A DNA stretch of 64,000 nucleotides from Lunularia cruciata. Its lineage: Eukaryota > Streptophyta > Marchantiopsida > Lunulariales > Lunulariaceae. Made by a program: the position numbers and the translations under genes. The notes under the pieces were generated by a model that worked only from the letters and a program-made list of their open reading frames with translations, did no database searches and was not told where the DNA came from. Numbering within the stretch: the first letter of the stretch is position 1; the number at the start of each line of letters is the position of its first letter. The DNA lies in assembly GCA_948567375.1 (NCBI GenBank), contig OX419757.1, forward strand, positions 62,000,001 through 62,064,000. Direction: 5' to 3'. This document shows, one piece after another, positions 20,286 to 33,518 of this stretch.

Positions 20286-23200
20286 TATGACAACACAATG
20301 TTGACATACAAATAGTATAATCGGTAGAATAGGTTGTTCCCATGAGGATACGGTTTGGAAATGGTTAGGATTGGCTCGGGGTGATCAACCCAGTGCAAAG
20401 ACAGAGTAACAACTTTTGTTTGGGTGTGCCAGCCAAGAACATACAAGCAAAAAAATGGCTAAGTCATGAGTGGGATAGAATTGATATTGACAGGAGGAAT
20501 ACATACAGAATATGTGATTATCAAGTGAAGAGTGATTGAGGAATGACTGTGCAGTGAAGAACTATAAGATTGAGACTTAGTCGAGGGATTTTCAAATGTC
20601 ACGCAAGTATCCTATGCCACTAAGTAGTCATCCCAAAGCAATGCATGTTACAAAGCCAGCTGAGAGTTTGATTTTTAAGAATCCTGAGGGAGTGAGGATT
20701 TCTCATCCAAGGGAAGGGATAATTTTCCAAAGACAAAGAGTTAGAGGTCACACGATGCCAATGAGAGATCCCTCACTTGCAGTGAGGAATCTTGCAATTT
20801 GGAGGTTAGATGTCATAGCAAGGATCAAAGTTTTGAGTAGACTTTGGACCACCTTTTTGGCCTGAACTGGAACCTGAGTTTTCCAAGATTCATGGCAGAA
20901 ATAGCTACAAGTAATTGTGAGGAGGGTCCGGAAGAAGAACGGAAGAGACGCAATCCGGCTTGATGGACAGAGTCTGATTGGAGACTAGTCCTGGGGAAAG
21001 AGGCTGGTGAGGAGACCGGGGTCACATTCTATGGGAAGGGAGAGTCTGCAGAAGAGACCAAAGAAATGTGAAACTCCTTTAGTGCTCCGTGTACAATGAA
21101 TGGATACAAAGTGGATACCTATTGAGACCCAATAAGGCAAAGTATTGTTATGGCAATGATTGCAATCTTCAAGCCGGAGCAAACCACTTATGTAATGAGC
21201 CATTAGGCGGTATTTTTCCATCAAATGTTTGCAGGAGAACCGGTGAATTGGGCAAAGTGCTTTCACTAGCAAACACGGCAAAAGATCTGGAATTGGAGAG
21301 AGAGATCACCACCACAATACCTAGTGCTTTTTGTAGTGCACTTTTACCTTGGGTTGAACTTGCTGAGTGCGGCTGAATGACAGAAGACGGTGTCGCACTT
21401 CCACCCAAATTTGCAAAGAGAAAATTAAATGTTGAAGAGCAGCAATACATCCACCAAATCCGGAGTAGCAACGACCACTTTGCCAGGATGGGACAGCAGA
21501 AGAGAGTGGAGGTGACAATCCCAAAGATAAAGAAGCAGACTTGACCCACAGAATTGGTGTCACCAATACAGCCACTGAAGACAAGAAGGTTGGACCCCAA
21601 GCACAAGATAGTCTTGTGAGACCCATTGTTGGGAGAAGAGTCAGAAGGAAAAGTCAAGTACAAGTCAGAGGACTCAGCCAAAGAAGAAGAAGCAAAACTC
21701 ACATTGCTGAGTGAGGAATCAAGCAACAGAGTGAGGGAGAACCCAAAGTTCAGCAGCAGCTGAAGGAAGTGGCTGAGAAGGAAGATAGGGAGTTCCATGC
21801 AGCGATTGACCGGATGGAAGGAGGACACATTCCTTGTCTGGAGTTGCCTACGGTGGAGATAGAAGAGCAGAGAGAAGAAGCGCTGAGATTAGTATTCCCG
21901 CAAGGAACAAGAACAAAGAAGACTTTGCAATCTGCTACCGCAAGACCGGAGTATAGCAAGTAAAGATGAAGGTGAAGAAGAAAGCTCAAATGAGATTACT
22001 CTGAAGGTAAGAAGATCAAAACTTTGGGGTAAGGCACTGGTCAAAGAAGCACCAACACAAGCAGAGTACGAAGACAAAGGCAAAGAAGGAGATTTTGGGG
22101 GAGTAGCGTACGTGTCCAAGATTTTCTGCCCATTGCTGTAAGCATTGAAGAAGGAGAAGGAAGAGCTGAAGAAGGATCATTTGGAGGTAAGGGATGAATT
22201 GCAGGTTTTGAAGTATCTGAGTGAGGAGATCGTGCAGGTTAAAGAGAAGTTAACCGAAGGCAAGAAGCAAGCTAAGGAGCTTCAAGCTGATGAATTACTT
22301 CAACAAAAGAGGTTTGAGAACTTGAAGGATGCTTTTGAATAGCAAGGAGGTGAGCTTGAAAGTTGAGCTGAAGAGCTGAGTAAGCAAAAGACAGCCTTTG
22401 AGAAGTTGACAGAAGAATTTGATGCTCATATAGAAGCCATACATTCAAAAGCGATTGCAGTTGGAATGGAACAAGAAACAAAGTGGATACCTATTATAGT
22501 TATTGGAGAGTCTAAAGTCAAGTGCAGCAGAGAAGTATGAAGCTTGGCAGCACAAGTTAGCAGGGAGGAATAGTGACGAAGAGCAATTATGATGTCTTGT
22601 CATCAACGTAGAAGCCCAACTTGCCCAGGAGGAGAAGGAAGCATTGAAAGCTGAGTTTGAAGATGCACTGAAGGTGTATTGTGAAGAGTTGCAGGTGCAG
22701 CAAGCTCAAGATCATACATGGGAGCAAGTAGGAGAAGTAGTCGAGAACTTCAAAGCAATGTTGAAGACAGAAGCAAGAGTGGAAGTGGAAGAAGTAAGAC
22801 TGCACAAATTGAAGTTTTAAGTGCAGGAGACAAGGAGGAGAAAGGTGAAGGACATGGATATGAATAAATTGTTGATTTGATGAAGAGAGAATGGATCAAA
22901 AGATGTTAGAAGTAGGAGACAATGTATGTCTCAGATTAGACTTGGTTAGATCAGAGTTAGATGAGATTTGGAGTGGCATGAAGGTAGAAACCTGATGCAA
23001 AGTAAGTTAAGTAGGAGTGCAAGTGTCTTCAGGTGAATTTCCTCAAATATTAGGAGCAAGTGGGTTGGATAATAAAAAGGTAGATAGAATGCCCATGGCT
23101 TCAATTGCAGTTCAGACTGAAGTGGTGATATAAATAGAAGAAGATATAGAAGTTATAGATAAGCCAAAGTACAAGATACAAAGGAGGTTACATTGGGTTT

Positions 23201-24059
23201 AGAAGAAGAAGAGGTAGACATCGGATTGGATTCATAACCATTTTGAGATTTGAATTGATAGATATGAAGAGTGGGTTGCCATTTTGGATTTGCAGATTGT
23301 TAGGAAATGGTGTTTTAGTAAGTAACTGTCAAAGTGCTCTGCCTATTTAAAGGAGACATTTGCAATGTATTGTTGTTCAGTATTTGTATTTTTGAAGTTG
23401 AGTAAAGCAAAGTGTTGTAACTTAATGCTTGTCATTTCAACTTAATTTTGAGTATCAATTGTGTGTGTGCGTTTGTGAGTGTTTGGAGAATTTTGAAGCG
23501 CAAGTCAGTAACCTTTTGAAGTGCAAGTCAGTAAGCTTGTTGGATGTTGGATTCTGCAACTTTGATTTCATTCTATATTTTTGATCCTAAGTGGATAGCA
23601 ATCTAAACAATGCCTTGATGGATTTGTGAGAAATTGTAGTGTTGGTAGTATTTTGCATTGGTGAGCCTAGTATGAGATTCATGCAAAGCATTGATGCAAA
23701 GCAAGATTCTGCAACTTTGATCAATGAAGTTGTACCTTCATTGGAAGGGTGGAACAAAATTTTGAAGTGAAGTTGTTTCATAATGAAGTAGCCTACTTTG
23801 GGAAAATATGAATCATTGCAATCAAAGTTTGTTTGGAAAGAATCAGAAGTATTGTGATTATGAGTGTGATTTGTTTATGATGAGATTGTGATTAGTACTT
23901 GTTACTTTTGTGGTTTGTACTTGAGAGATTAAAGACACAACCAAGAAGAATTGATTGCTATTGTTTGACTTTGTATTTGACCATTTTTTACTCATATCTC
24001 TATGGGAACAAACTTTACTTGCTGATTACAACAAAATTTATACTTGTTGGGTTGTCACA
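20286..24059. mobile_element. 3.8-kb element with ~13-bp inverted ends (class uncertain)
   Basis: Left end TATGACAACACAATG and right end ...TTGGGTTGTCACA are inverted relatives. The first ~80 bp and last ~330 bp are also shared with the shorter element at 27,709-28,781, which has better matched ends. There are no long direct repeats at the two ends, so it is not a normal two-LTR element. The interior carries a degenerate coiled-coil ORF (20.6-22.8 kb). No transposase was recognised and no clear target duplication was seen. Alternative: one end of a larger LTR element. Confidence 0.5.
20596..22820 (+). pseudogene. Degenerate coiled-coil / gag-like ORF
   Basis: Plus-strand open stretches are rich in K and E in heptad-like spacing: KKEKEELKKDHLEVRDELQV (about 22,148), LSKQKTAFEKLTEEFDA (about 22,375), EALKAEFEDALKVYCEELQV (about 22,642). 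Stops and shifts interrupt. A non-coiled N-terminal part lies at 20,596-21,376. Similar coiled-coil sequence exists in minus orientation at 29.4-31.0 kb and a short piece at 58.03-58.09 kb. The minus-strand ORF of 219 codons at 21,169-21,828 is the antisense shadow of this lysine/glutamate-rich region. Function unknown; probably the element's own structural protein. Confidence 0.4.
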
Positions 24060-25813
24060 TTATGGCTCCAATTCTTGTTAAACCTGATTGGAGTAAGCCT
24101 TTCATTCTTTATACTAATGCTTCCAATGTAACTATAGGATGCAGTCTTGGTCAATTAAACCAAGATGAGCATGATCATCTAATAGCTTATGTTAGTAGAC
24201 AAATGGTATCAATAGAAAAGAATTATTCAATCATGGAAAAGGAAGGGTTGATAGTACTTTTTGGTCTCAAGAAGTTTTGACACTACTTGATTAGAGGGAA
24301 GAACACCATCTTCATAGATTACAAGGCATTGAAGTACATCTTCAACAAGCCTTATGTGAAAGAGAAGCTAGCAAGGTGAATGATATTGTTGTTTTAGTAT
24401 GATTATGCCATTGAGAATCTGCCAAGGAAAAACCATGTCAATGTTGATATTTTATCTAGGGCATATGATCATGATGGCATTGAGCTAGTGGATGATTCTT
24501 TCTTGGATAAATAGTTCATGATAATCTCAATCACTCAAGAGGTTCTTATGGAGTACAAGGAGATTGTGGACTTTGTTGCAAGAGGTTACTACCAAAATGG
24601 GATGCATGCTATAGAGATGAAGGCCCTTGTAGCAATATCTATACATTACATAATGGTGGAGAACATTCATTTTTGTCAAGGAGCAGATGGTCTACTTCAA
24701 AGAGTGGGTAAGGAGAGGTCTATGCTACTCATGAAGGAGTTTCATGATGGTTTGGTATGTGGGGTTCACTTTGCAAGAAAGGTGATGACTTTTAGGATTC
24801 TAGATGTAGATTACCATTGGAGTGGAATTTTCTAAGATGATCTTGATTATTGCAAAACATGTAATGTTTGTCCAGCTTCTGCTAGGAACTCTACCTCTAC
24901 TCTACCTTTTAGATCAATTCTATTGTTAAGACCTTTTGGGAAGTGCAAAATTGACTTTCTAGGTCCTCTCAATAGAACTTCAAGAAAGAATTGGTATATT
25001 GTGGTAGTTATTGATTACCTTACCAAGGGGGTTGAGAATAGACCATTGAGAGACAAGAATGAAGATGAAGTTGATCGATTTCTTTGTGAACACATCATCA
25101 CTAGGTTTGCATGCCCTTTGGAGTTGATTTTTGATATAGAAGGAGAGTTTATAAAATGTATCACTAGAACCATACTACAATATTCCTTTGTCACACATAA
25201 AGTGACTACCTCTTATAAATCAAACTCCAATGGCTTGGCAAAGACAAGCAATCAAACCTTGTGCATGATGTTGGCCAAAGATGCAAAAATAGAGGGAGAA
25301 AATTTTCATTTTAACAAAATGATTCATATTGTTTTGTGGGCATATAGGACAACCATGAAGACATCCAACAACTTTTCTCCATTTCATTTAGTATATTGTA
25401 TTGAGTCTACTTTAACTATTCACTTTGATCTTCCTACTTTTTAAAGCATTCATAGGAAGTTGAAGAAGGCACAAAGAGGTGATGCATAGAAGTCAAGGAA
25501 GGAGCAACTCATGAAATTAGAAGAGGCAAGAGCAATTGCTATGGTTTGAGTGGAGCAAGTCCAAAGAGAAAAAAGGAGAGTTATGAAACGAGGTAATGCA
25601 AGAAGAAGGTGGATCCCTTCAAGAAAGGTGCAAAAGAAGACATTCTTTGGACATTTCATAATGAAGAAGGTGTGGGGAAATTTCACCTATGATCACAAGG
25701 AGTTGGGAGGAAGATGCTTTGATAAGATTAGCCATGATAAGTTGAAGTTGTATCATAAAAGGTAAAGGGAACTTCACTTTGAGGACAAAGTGAAATCCTA
25801 GTATGGGGGTAAA
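24060..25813 (+). pseudogene. Ty3/gypsy pol remnant: RNase H, linker, integrase
   Basis: RNase H begins MAPILVKPDWSKPFILYTNA and contains SRQMVSIEKNYSIMEKEGL (24,062-24,280). After stops, the DNA reads LPRKNHVNVDILSRAYD, the usual end of RNase H. The zinc-binding linker (DYCKTCNVCPA) and the integrase core follow (25,444 end): CKIDFLGPL, VVVIDYLTKGVE, then a weak second aspartate region (LIFDIEGEF instead of SDRGTHF) and NGLAKTSNQTL. It is the plus-strand sister of 1,446-3,262 and is followed by polypurine GTATGGGGGTAAA and its LTR. Confidence 0.85.
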
Positions 25814-26527
25814 TGTAACACATGTTGATGCATATATACTCTACATTGATATTAAATTTGGTATTGCAAGTAGTGGAAAAATATTATCTATATGGATTTT
25901 AGCTAAGATTCTACATTCTTCATGATTAGCTAGAGTAAGTCCTATCTAAGATAAGGTGATCCTATTCTAAAGGAAGGGAAAAGAGTGAGCACCACTTTTT
26001 TGTTTCCTAGTGTATTGACTTGGGGTTATTCCTAGTTATCTAACTTTGAGGAAAGAGTTGAGAACTCTTTGGCCCACAAGCCTTGTTGGTACAGATTTTC
26101 CTTTAGTCCAAGGATAGTCCATATAAAGGAATCTCTGACTTAGTTGGCAAGTGAGAATAAGACCACTTACTTATGGGATTATCCTCATATGCTTGGGTAT
26201 TTCTTTGGAATTTTTTACTTTATTGACTTGTACCCTAGTAACTTGAGTTACTCCAATAATTAGTAACTTCTTTTTGGTGTGTAAATTTTTACATGTATAT
26301 AAGCTAGGGGTGAAAAGGTATTCATCATCTTTTCATTTGCAATTATCTCTCTCTTTTTGAATTTTCTAGTGAACAATGTCTTGAGTCTTGGATATGCCTT
26401 GGAGTTCTAGCCTTGGAGGAGTGTGATGGAGTTGAGGTTCCTTGCTTGCTTAGTCCATGGTGTGCTACCTTAATAGCCATCATAGGTTCATCTTGAGTGA
26501 GAGATATGCCGACTCATAGGTCTCACA
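25814..26527 (+). repeat. 3' LTR of the Ty3/gypsy element
   Basis: TGTAACACATGTTGATGC...GGTCTCACA. Contains the TATA-like GTATATAAGCTAGGGG near 26,297. Matches 693-1,445 (inverted) and 33,519-34,190. Confidence 0.75.
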
Positions 26528-27708
26528 TGCTCAATACCAAGTAGAACTTGTTTTTGATCAAGGTGTGTGCTAAAGGATCAAAAGGAGTGAAAATGTGCAA
26601 AGAGTGGATTGGGAAGCTCATAGCATGGGCAATACCATGAAATCAAAAACCTTAGACATTTGGCCCACATAAATTGAATCTTGTTAGTTACCCCTTTGGG
26701 AAGGGTGGAATGCACTTGTACTGATAATGACTTTGGAATGGAATGGCATTTAGAGTGAAGCAAATCATCACCTTTAGAAGCAATCCCAATTAGAACTTAG
26801 AGTGAAAGTGATTCTTTTTTTTTCTATAGTGTGCCAAATGAATGATACTACTCTCTTTTGGGATTGGTTCCTATCCAAGAGGTTAAATAAGAAATAATAA
26901 AAGAACTATGACATTGTAACACCTTGCTTCATTCTTAGTCATTTCCAACTTGTATCCTTGCGGGAAGGACTTGTTCTTATTGATTGTACTATAAGTATGT
27001 TGAAATCGGGCTATCACAAAAATATCTGTTCTTCCTCTTCCACATAGTACTTTTGCTTTTCCCATTTGGGTGCACATTCCACTTGATATACTAAGGAACA
27101 CAAACTCTTGACAAGGAATATGATGGACTAGGCTAGCATCTTCTAAGTTGTCTAGCTGTTCTGAGCTATGAATTGTAAGCCAGACAGACCTTTACCAAGA
27201 TTCCATGCTCTGGATCTTTGGTGATAGGTTCTTGGGGCATCCACAACAAATGCTCTTCTCTGATGTTCACACTAGGTCAACTTCATGCTATGGATACTTT
27301 GTGAGTTTTCCTCAAGATCTTCCCCAAATTTCCTTCTCTCCTTTTGCTAGAGCAAAGTCCTCTGTGGTGTCTTCAAGTTTTGTGACATAGCCAAAGGAAA
27401 TTGATATATGTGACAATTGTCTATCCATGCTTTTGAGTCTAATTTTGCACTTCTACAGGGTTAGGCATTGAAGAGTCTTGTTTTTATTACTATTTTTCTC
27501 TAAAAAGGATGAGAGTGTTCTTGAGCTTTTTCCCCTATGTTTATGCATTCTCTTGTTTGTGCTCTTGACTTGTCTGATAAGCTCTTTGATCACAAAGTGT
27601 TTGAGTATCTCCTAGTACTAAATTCTCCAAAGACATTCATTGCTCCATGTAAATTCACCTCTATCCACTCTAAGGAGTGTATCCCTTGTAGCGGTGCTAG
27701 AAGGTACA
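26528..27708. other. Unassigned stretch
   Basis: Many short frames, none with recognisable domains on either strand. Possibly decayed retroelement DNA. Confidence 0.35.
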
Positions 27709-28781
27709 TGTAACAACCCAATGTCAACATACTAATAGTATAAGTTGGTAAAAATGAGGCAATCCTATGAAGATATGAAATGGAAATGACTAAAAGTGAA
27801 GAGAGTTTCTCAAAATGTGTAGTTTTTTTATTGTTTGCTATTTAACCTCTTGTGCAAAAATCACTCCTAGTTTGAGGGTAAAGGCACCCACCATAGTGCT
27901 CTACAAAAATCCAAAAAGATCCTAAATGACTTTCAAGAAGGAATGTAACCAAATTTACCCTAAAGGTGATGGTTCACTTTGCCCCAAAGCCTTTGACCCT
28001 AATGACATGTACTACCCTTCCCAAAAGGCACGCCACCAAAGGAGGCTTTCTAGCAATCAAATGTCCTTCATTTTCTATTCCATGTTAATTGTGGCACTTA
28101 GGACTGATCAGGTCCATCACTAAGCCACTCTACTCCTTCATAACTCAATTGCCAACCCTCTCCTTGGGATTTAAACAATTGAACTCCTACTATAAGATTT
28201 GCAACACAACTTGTGCAAGGATATTCAAAGCCAGATATTAGGTGAATTTTTTTTTCAAATCAGACTTAGATTTATGTAGTACCCACATTTTTTGTCTTTG
28301 ATGAGTTTTAAAGAAGTGTATTGTTGAAGCCAAATGGCAAAGGAAGAAGAAGAATCATGTGTTTGGGTTAGACCCAAATAAGTCCACCTCGAGTAAGAGT
28401 CAGAAGGACTCAGGTCGGACTTATGGAAGTACATACCCAAATTAAGGATAATTTGCATGGGGGGGGGATGGAACACAATTCCAAGGAAAAATATTTTCAT
28501 GGTGAAGTAGCCTTCTTTGGGAAGAACTGAATCATCACAATTGAGGTTGAATTGGAAAGAGATCGATGAATTGTTATTATGGGTGTTGTGATTTGTGACA
28601 AGACTGCAAATTTAGTGCTTGTACTCTCTTTGAGTGTGGTTTCTACTCAAGAGAGTAAAGATGAAATCAAGAAGAACATTTTGTGACATTTTACTTTTTA
28701 TTTGACTTTATGACTTCATATCTTTGTGGGAAATTGTTACTTGCTGAGTACTCCAAAAGGGATACTTGTTGGGTTGTCACA
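27709..28781. mobile_element. 1.07-kb element with 13-bp inverted ends, related to 20,286-24,059
   Basis: TGTAACAACCCAA at the left and TTGGGTTGTCACA at the right are inverted with one mismatch. The right ~330 bp are clearly similar to 23,740-24,059 (ATGGTGAAGTAGCCTTCTTTGGG and the last 90 bp). It could be a short non-autonomous derivative or a solo LTR. It carries no coding capacity. Confidence 0.55.
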
Positions 28782-29440
28782 ATTTACATACAAAATTGCA
28801 GGGGAAAGTGGACTCTCAAATTGTTGGGGCCAAAGTGTTATATATAAATTCCTATTGCTACTCCACTTTGATGGCTATGCAAGTTCCTTGCCAAAGCTAA
28901 CTACTCCATCACCACCAATTGAGGTCTTAATTTGCATCTTACCTTATTATAACTACTTAATTAATCTTATAACTAGTGTAAAGGAAGGTGTTAGTTCTTC
29001 TCCAAAGTATGCACTTTAAGTCATACATTTCCTTCCCAAATTACCACACCAAAGTGGTACTCGGCCAAGAAGGTGGTACAAGCCAAAAGGTCATTCATCT
29101 TGAAGAAACCCTATGGGCCCAAACTCTTTGGTTTTTTCCCTATCTTACAAGGTTACAAATAACTTTTTCTTCTAAAGAAGGAGGAAGGCTAGGTTCTATG
29201 TACAATTACTAGAGAGCATGGTTAAGGATAGACTGGTCTAGCATTGTGGTCCCATCTTCCACCAAGAAAATTATCCTCAGCTTTTTACTCTATTGTAAGG
29301 AGCATCTTTCATCGTTGAGATGTGGAACAAGTTCTTGGTGCGCTCCTTGTAATCTGCAATCTTTAGCAAATAGGAATGATGAACCTCATTGAACTTCCTA
29401 TCTATATGTCCTCTAAGGCAAAGTGTGAGTTGCTCCTTCT
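28782..29440. other. Unassigned stretch
   Basis: Short frames only; no domain recognised. Confidence 0.35.
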
Positions 29441-31000
29441 AGTCTTCCTTGTACGTCTTCCCCTCCAATTTTTGTACCTATAGCTTGAGTTCATGAATTT
29501 TTTTCTTCATTACCCTACCTTTGACTTCTTCTTGGAGCAGCTTTACAATTCTTTTTAGAGTTCTTCCATTTGCAATATGCCATCCTTCTTTGTCTTTTCC
29601 AAGTGCAGGCACTTTGGCTATTATTCTTCTTGGAATGCCTTGTAAATTTTATCTCTTTTCTTCTCCTTTTCCTTACCCAAAGTCAGCTCCTTTGCTTGAG
29701 CTTTTAATTGCAATACCACCTCTTCCTTGTACTCAATGATTTGGATGTTTAGGGTGGCCAACCAAATCTTGGTATCATTCATTTCAATTCAAAGGTGGAG
29801 AACCTCTTCATCCTTGGCTTGTAGTTGGAAGAAGAAGGAGATGCAACTCAATGCATCTCCTTCTTCTCCATTTGCAGCTTCTCCAACTTGAGCTGCACTC
29901 ACCCCACTTCCTTCTCTTGATCTTTTTGTGTAGAAGCAAGGGGTGCATTCTATATTTTTACCTCAAATAATTATTGTATCAATTCTTTGCATTGTCCTTG
30001 AATTGGTCTTGGGCCTTATAACCTTCCTCTTAGAGCTTTTCCTCCCTTGCCTTCTTGGTGTTTATCTCCTTGTGCATACTTTGCACCAAGGTGGTATAAT
30101 CCATGACCTCTTGTCACTCCTTGTGGTATTGAGGAAGTAGGAGTTCCATCCATTGCAAAACTGCTCCCACTAAATGTATGACAAAGTGAGCTCCCTTTGA
30201 AATTTGGCTAGTGATGATTTGGCCTACTTCATCTTCTTTGCCCTTTCCTTCTATCGTTGGGCCTTCCACTTCTTCTTCTATAGGCACAAATTTGCATGTT
30301 ATAGTGAATTTTTCATCCACTTCTCAATACTTCTTGCTCATCTACTTCCCTTCAAGTTGGGGAGCAAAGTATCCTGCTACAAGGTAGTGGTTAGGGAATC
30401 ACCTTTGCTCATCTTCATTCAATAAATTGAGACCTATGTCAATTTGGATCATGAAAGGAGCTAGACATGGGGCTCTACCTTCTTCTAAGAAGTCTTGGTA
30501 AATGGTTTGGGCATGAAGATAGAACATGTGAGCCCAATTCCTTGGTTTCCCCTTGTACATGTTATGGACTAAAATTGCTTGACTATTTGCTAAGTAAGGC
30601 ATTCATTTTTGACAAAATAACTTAATAATTTCTTCCACTATTGGACTTTGGGCCAGATCCTTATAATTGAGAACCTGCCAGCCATTGTTTTGGCTATGAA
30701 ATTCTCCAAAAGTGGCCTTGATTTCATTGGTTAGTCCCCTATTTGAGAACTTGGTATCAATCATCATTGCTCTAGATGATTGATACCAAGTATTATAATG
30801 AGAATGTCCTTCCAATTCTCTTTGGTCCAAGCATAGGGATTCCTCCTCAAATTCCCACTATTCTTCTTCTTCTTGACCATCATCTCATGGATGATCTCAA
30901 AGTCTATTACATTCCAATCCCAAAGCAAGAAACCCAAATACTTACTATGTATTACTTCCTTCCTACAATACACCACCCACGCATTACTACTAGACATCTA
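29441..31000 (-). pseudogene. Degenerate gag-like / coiled-coil ORF
   Basis: Four successive minus frames read as one protein. 30,997-30,764 holds NAWVVYCRKEVIHSKYLGFL and NPYAWTKENWKDI. 30,830-30,603 holds YQSSRAMMIDTKFSNRGL. 30,602-30,399 holds HNMYKGKPRNWAHMFYLHAQ. 30,320-30,114 is an acidic linker. Coiled-coil-like sequence follows to about 29,450. The NWAHMFYLH-type segment resembles the globular part of plant transposon-associated proteins of unknown function. Each frame ends in stops, so no product is expected. The same family is seen at 20.6-22.8 kb and 58.03-58.09 kb. Confidence 0.4.
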
Positions 31001-31829
31001 AGGAGTACTTGCTCATTGGCTTCTAGACAAATACCACCTTCTCTAAGTGCTAAGGAAACAAAGAGAAATGTGGGTCAACTAAAAATGATGAAACCGTAAG
31101 CACTAAGACCTGGGTAGGAAATGTAGCTATGATCAAAGACTAAAGACCATCACCTATGATGTGAAAAGTGGAATTTTCCGTTCACCACTTTGATTTATAG
31201 GTAATATTTTGGTCATTCTTTAGACAAGAAGTGGTTGGGGACTATTTTCTCCTTGTCAAACATTTAATTTGGGTACCATCTACACATTCAAACCATCCTT
31301 GTCTTCAATAGTCTTAGATACCAATCAATGTGAGTCATTTTGCTAAATGCCAACAGTCTTCCTCTAAATGTGGACCTCCATTCTTGAAATGAAACTTGAA
31401 CCAAGTGGTTGTGCATTCAATTTGGTATACAGCCCTTGACATCTATCAGATCGGAACAATGTGTGATTAGGGCCAACTCATTTGGCTGAGTTTTGGTCTT
31501 GAAAAAACAACTTTTGAGCCAAAGGTTCTTGTGTATGGAGATCTTTGGTCTGAAGTTTTTCTCCACCAAAGCTATTCACCTTTTAGCATTCTTGGCCCGG
31601 TGTTTAATTCAGCATTCTTCCTTTAGTTGACCTTTTGGCTTATGATCTATCATTCAGGTTGTTGTCTTAATAGACACAACTCTGAAGAATGGTATTTCTA
31701 AGAGCTTTCGTCACATAAGTGTGAAGTAAGCTATCATTTTTCCTCAGAAATAAAGTTGAAACTAATCAAATAAAAAATAATGCAAAACTGTGGGCACCAC
31801 ACAAGCTCATCATACGTGACATCTACTTG
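31001..31829. other. Unassigned stretch
   Basis: No domain recognised; may be the eroded continuation of the neighbouring retroelement remnants. Confidence 0.3.
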
Positions 31830-33040
31830 GACCTCCTTCAACCATTTGGATGAAGCTTGTGATTATTTGTGTCCTAGAATAATAGTGAATTGAGCTTGAT
31901 TGGGTTGACATGAATATTTTCTAACATTGATACTAGGTTGATTGGAGGAAGAAGCCATAGAAAAAAGGTGATGTAGGATCAACAACCAAGAGAACCAATG
32001 TGGTCCAATTATGAAGTTGTGGAGAGGTCATTTGGTGACAAAGGAGAACCAGTTTTGGGAAAAGGGTATTAAAATCCTAAAACAAAGTTCACAAAACTAT
32101 GGCACATTAGAGGAATAGTCTTGTTAGAAGGTATATATGGACCAGCAGAAGGAGGAAGTAAAGGCTTGTTCTAGTTAAATTGATCATCAAGAATATTTGA
32201 AGGTTGACAAGTGGTAACTCCAAATAGGTTCTTGTTAAAAAAATAAAATACTTAAAGTCATGATAATGATATGCTTCAGATTGACTGTCATAACCAAAGA
32301 CTATGGAGATGTCCTTGGGATCAAGCTTGTCATGTGTGATGGAGAGGAGGATAGAGGATGCACAAAAAGATGCAAAGATGTTCCAAATTCTGAATTATAC
32401 CAATAAGATGTTGAGAAGGTATGGCCATGTTGATTGCTTGTGTAGAATTTAAAATAAGTTTGTAAGTAGCAATTTTGGTAGCTTCATCCCATAGAGACTT
32501 TCTCAATCTTGTAATTAGGACTTGCCATCTCTAGGATAGTTGATTCTTATGCTTAGGACTCCATCCTAGTGTGGTATTTTTGCACAAGTCAATGAGTGGT
32601 GAATTCTATGTTACACACTAAAGCCATTTGATGTTGTAGATAGGTATTCATCACCCCTACCTATTCTCAATTGGGAAATTGTAATTACCACTACTTTTTA
32701 CCTCCATTTTGATGTACTTGAATTGTTGAAGTGCACCATCCTTTCTCTAAAGAATATAGAACCATCTATAATGATTTATAAACATCAAAATGTAGCAAGC
32801 ACATAGATTCATATTGCAAGGTATGTAGCTTATACAGACTATACAGAGTGTTTGTGGGATCTCTATCTTGATAAGAAAGTATTTTCTTGGGATTTTCTCC
32901 TTCAAATATATGGAAAATGTGAGAGTCAAAGAGAGCTATATGGGTTTTGTCCATAATATTTCTAATAGAAAGAAGGTTTTTCTTAACATTGGGTATATAA
33001 TAAACATTCAATACTCTTTTTTTGATCAAGTAAAATGGGA
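31830..33040 (-). pseudogene. Ty1/copia remnant (protease end to post-integrase region)
   Basis: The minus strand at 33,029-32,766 reads VYYIPNVKKNLLSIRNIMDK, the block between copia protease and integrase. Around 32,530-32,440 comes ILEMASPNYKIEK and SLWDEATKIATY, the end of the integrase core. Near 32,330-32,280 follows KDISIVFGYDSQSEAY, the copia equivalent of FLGYxxxxKxYR. Parts are missing between these blocks and the frame changes often. It is a different copia family from the 14.4-18.7 kb element. No LTRs recognised. Confidence 0.65.
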
Positions 33041-33518
33041 AAATTTCTCATTATGATGGTTAGATTGAGATTTTCTTTTTGACAAAAAACTTTGATAGCT
33101 CGTGAGATGAGAGGTAGCACCATTGTCAGGATACTAACTACCGTTCTGATTCAATTCTATCATGAAGGAAGAAAGGATCTGCTACATCACCCGCTAGTTG
33201 CTCAGCTTTGAATTTGCTAAATTAAAAGAGGCCTCATTGACATGAAAGCAACACATCAGTGATCTTCTTAATCAAGAATTAATATTAAAATTCAAAAAAG
33301 CTAACATCAACTTATCAACCATTCTTGATATTGTCCATTTGGAGTCATAGGTTCAAAATTCTTTTGCTCACACTCAAAAGCTCAATCTCAAACTTTACCA
33401 CATTTGTTGTAATTACTCATTTGACAAAGTAATTGTCAATGATCCTAATTACCAAGGCTCAAGAATTAGATCTGTAGTCACAAGAATGGTACTCATATTT
33501 GGAGCTATAAAGCCTATT
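33041..33518. other. Unassigned stretch
   Basis: No ORF or repeat recognised. Confidence 0.3.

Noticed and set aside
21169-21828. 219-codon minus-strand ORF rich in leucine, serine and phenylalanine
   Set aside because: It is antisense to a lysine/glutamate-rich coiled-coil ORF on the plus strand; the composition is what the complement of such codons gives.
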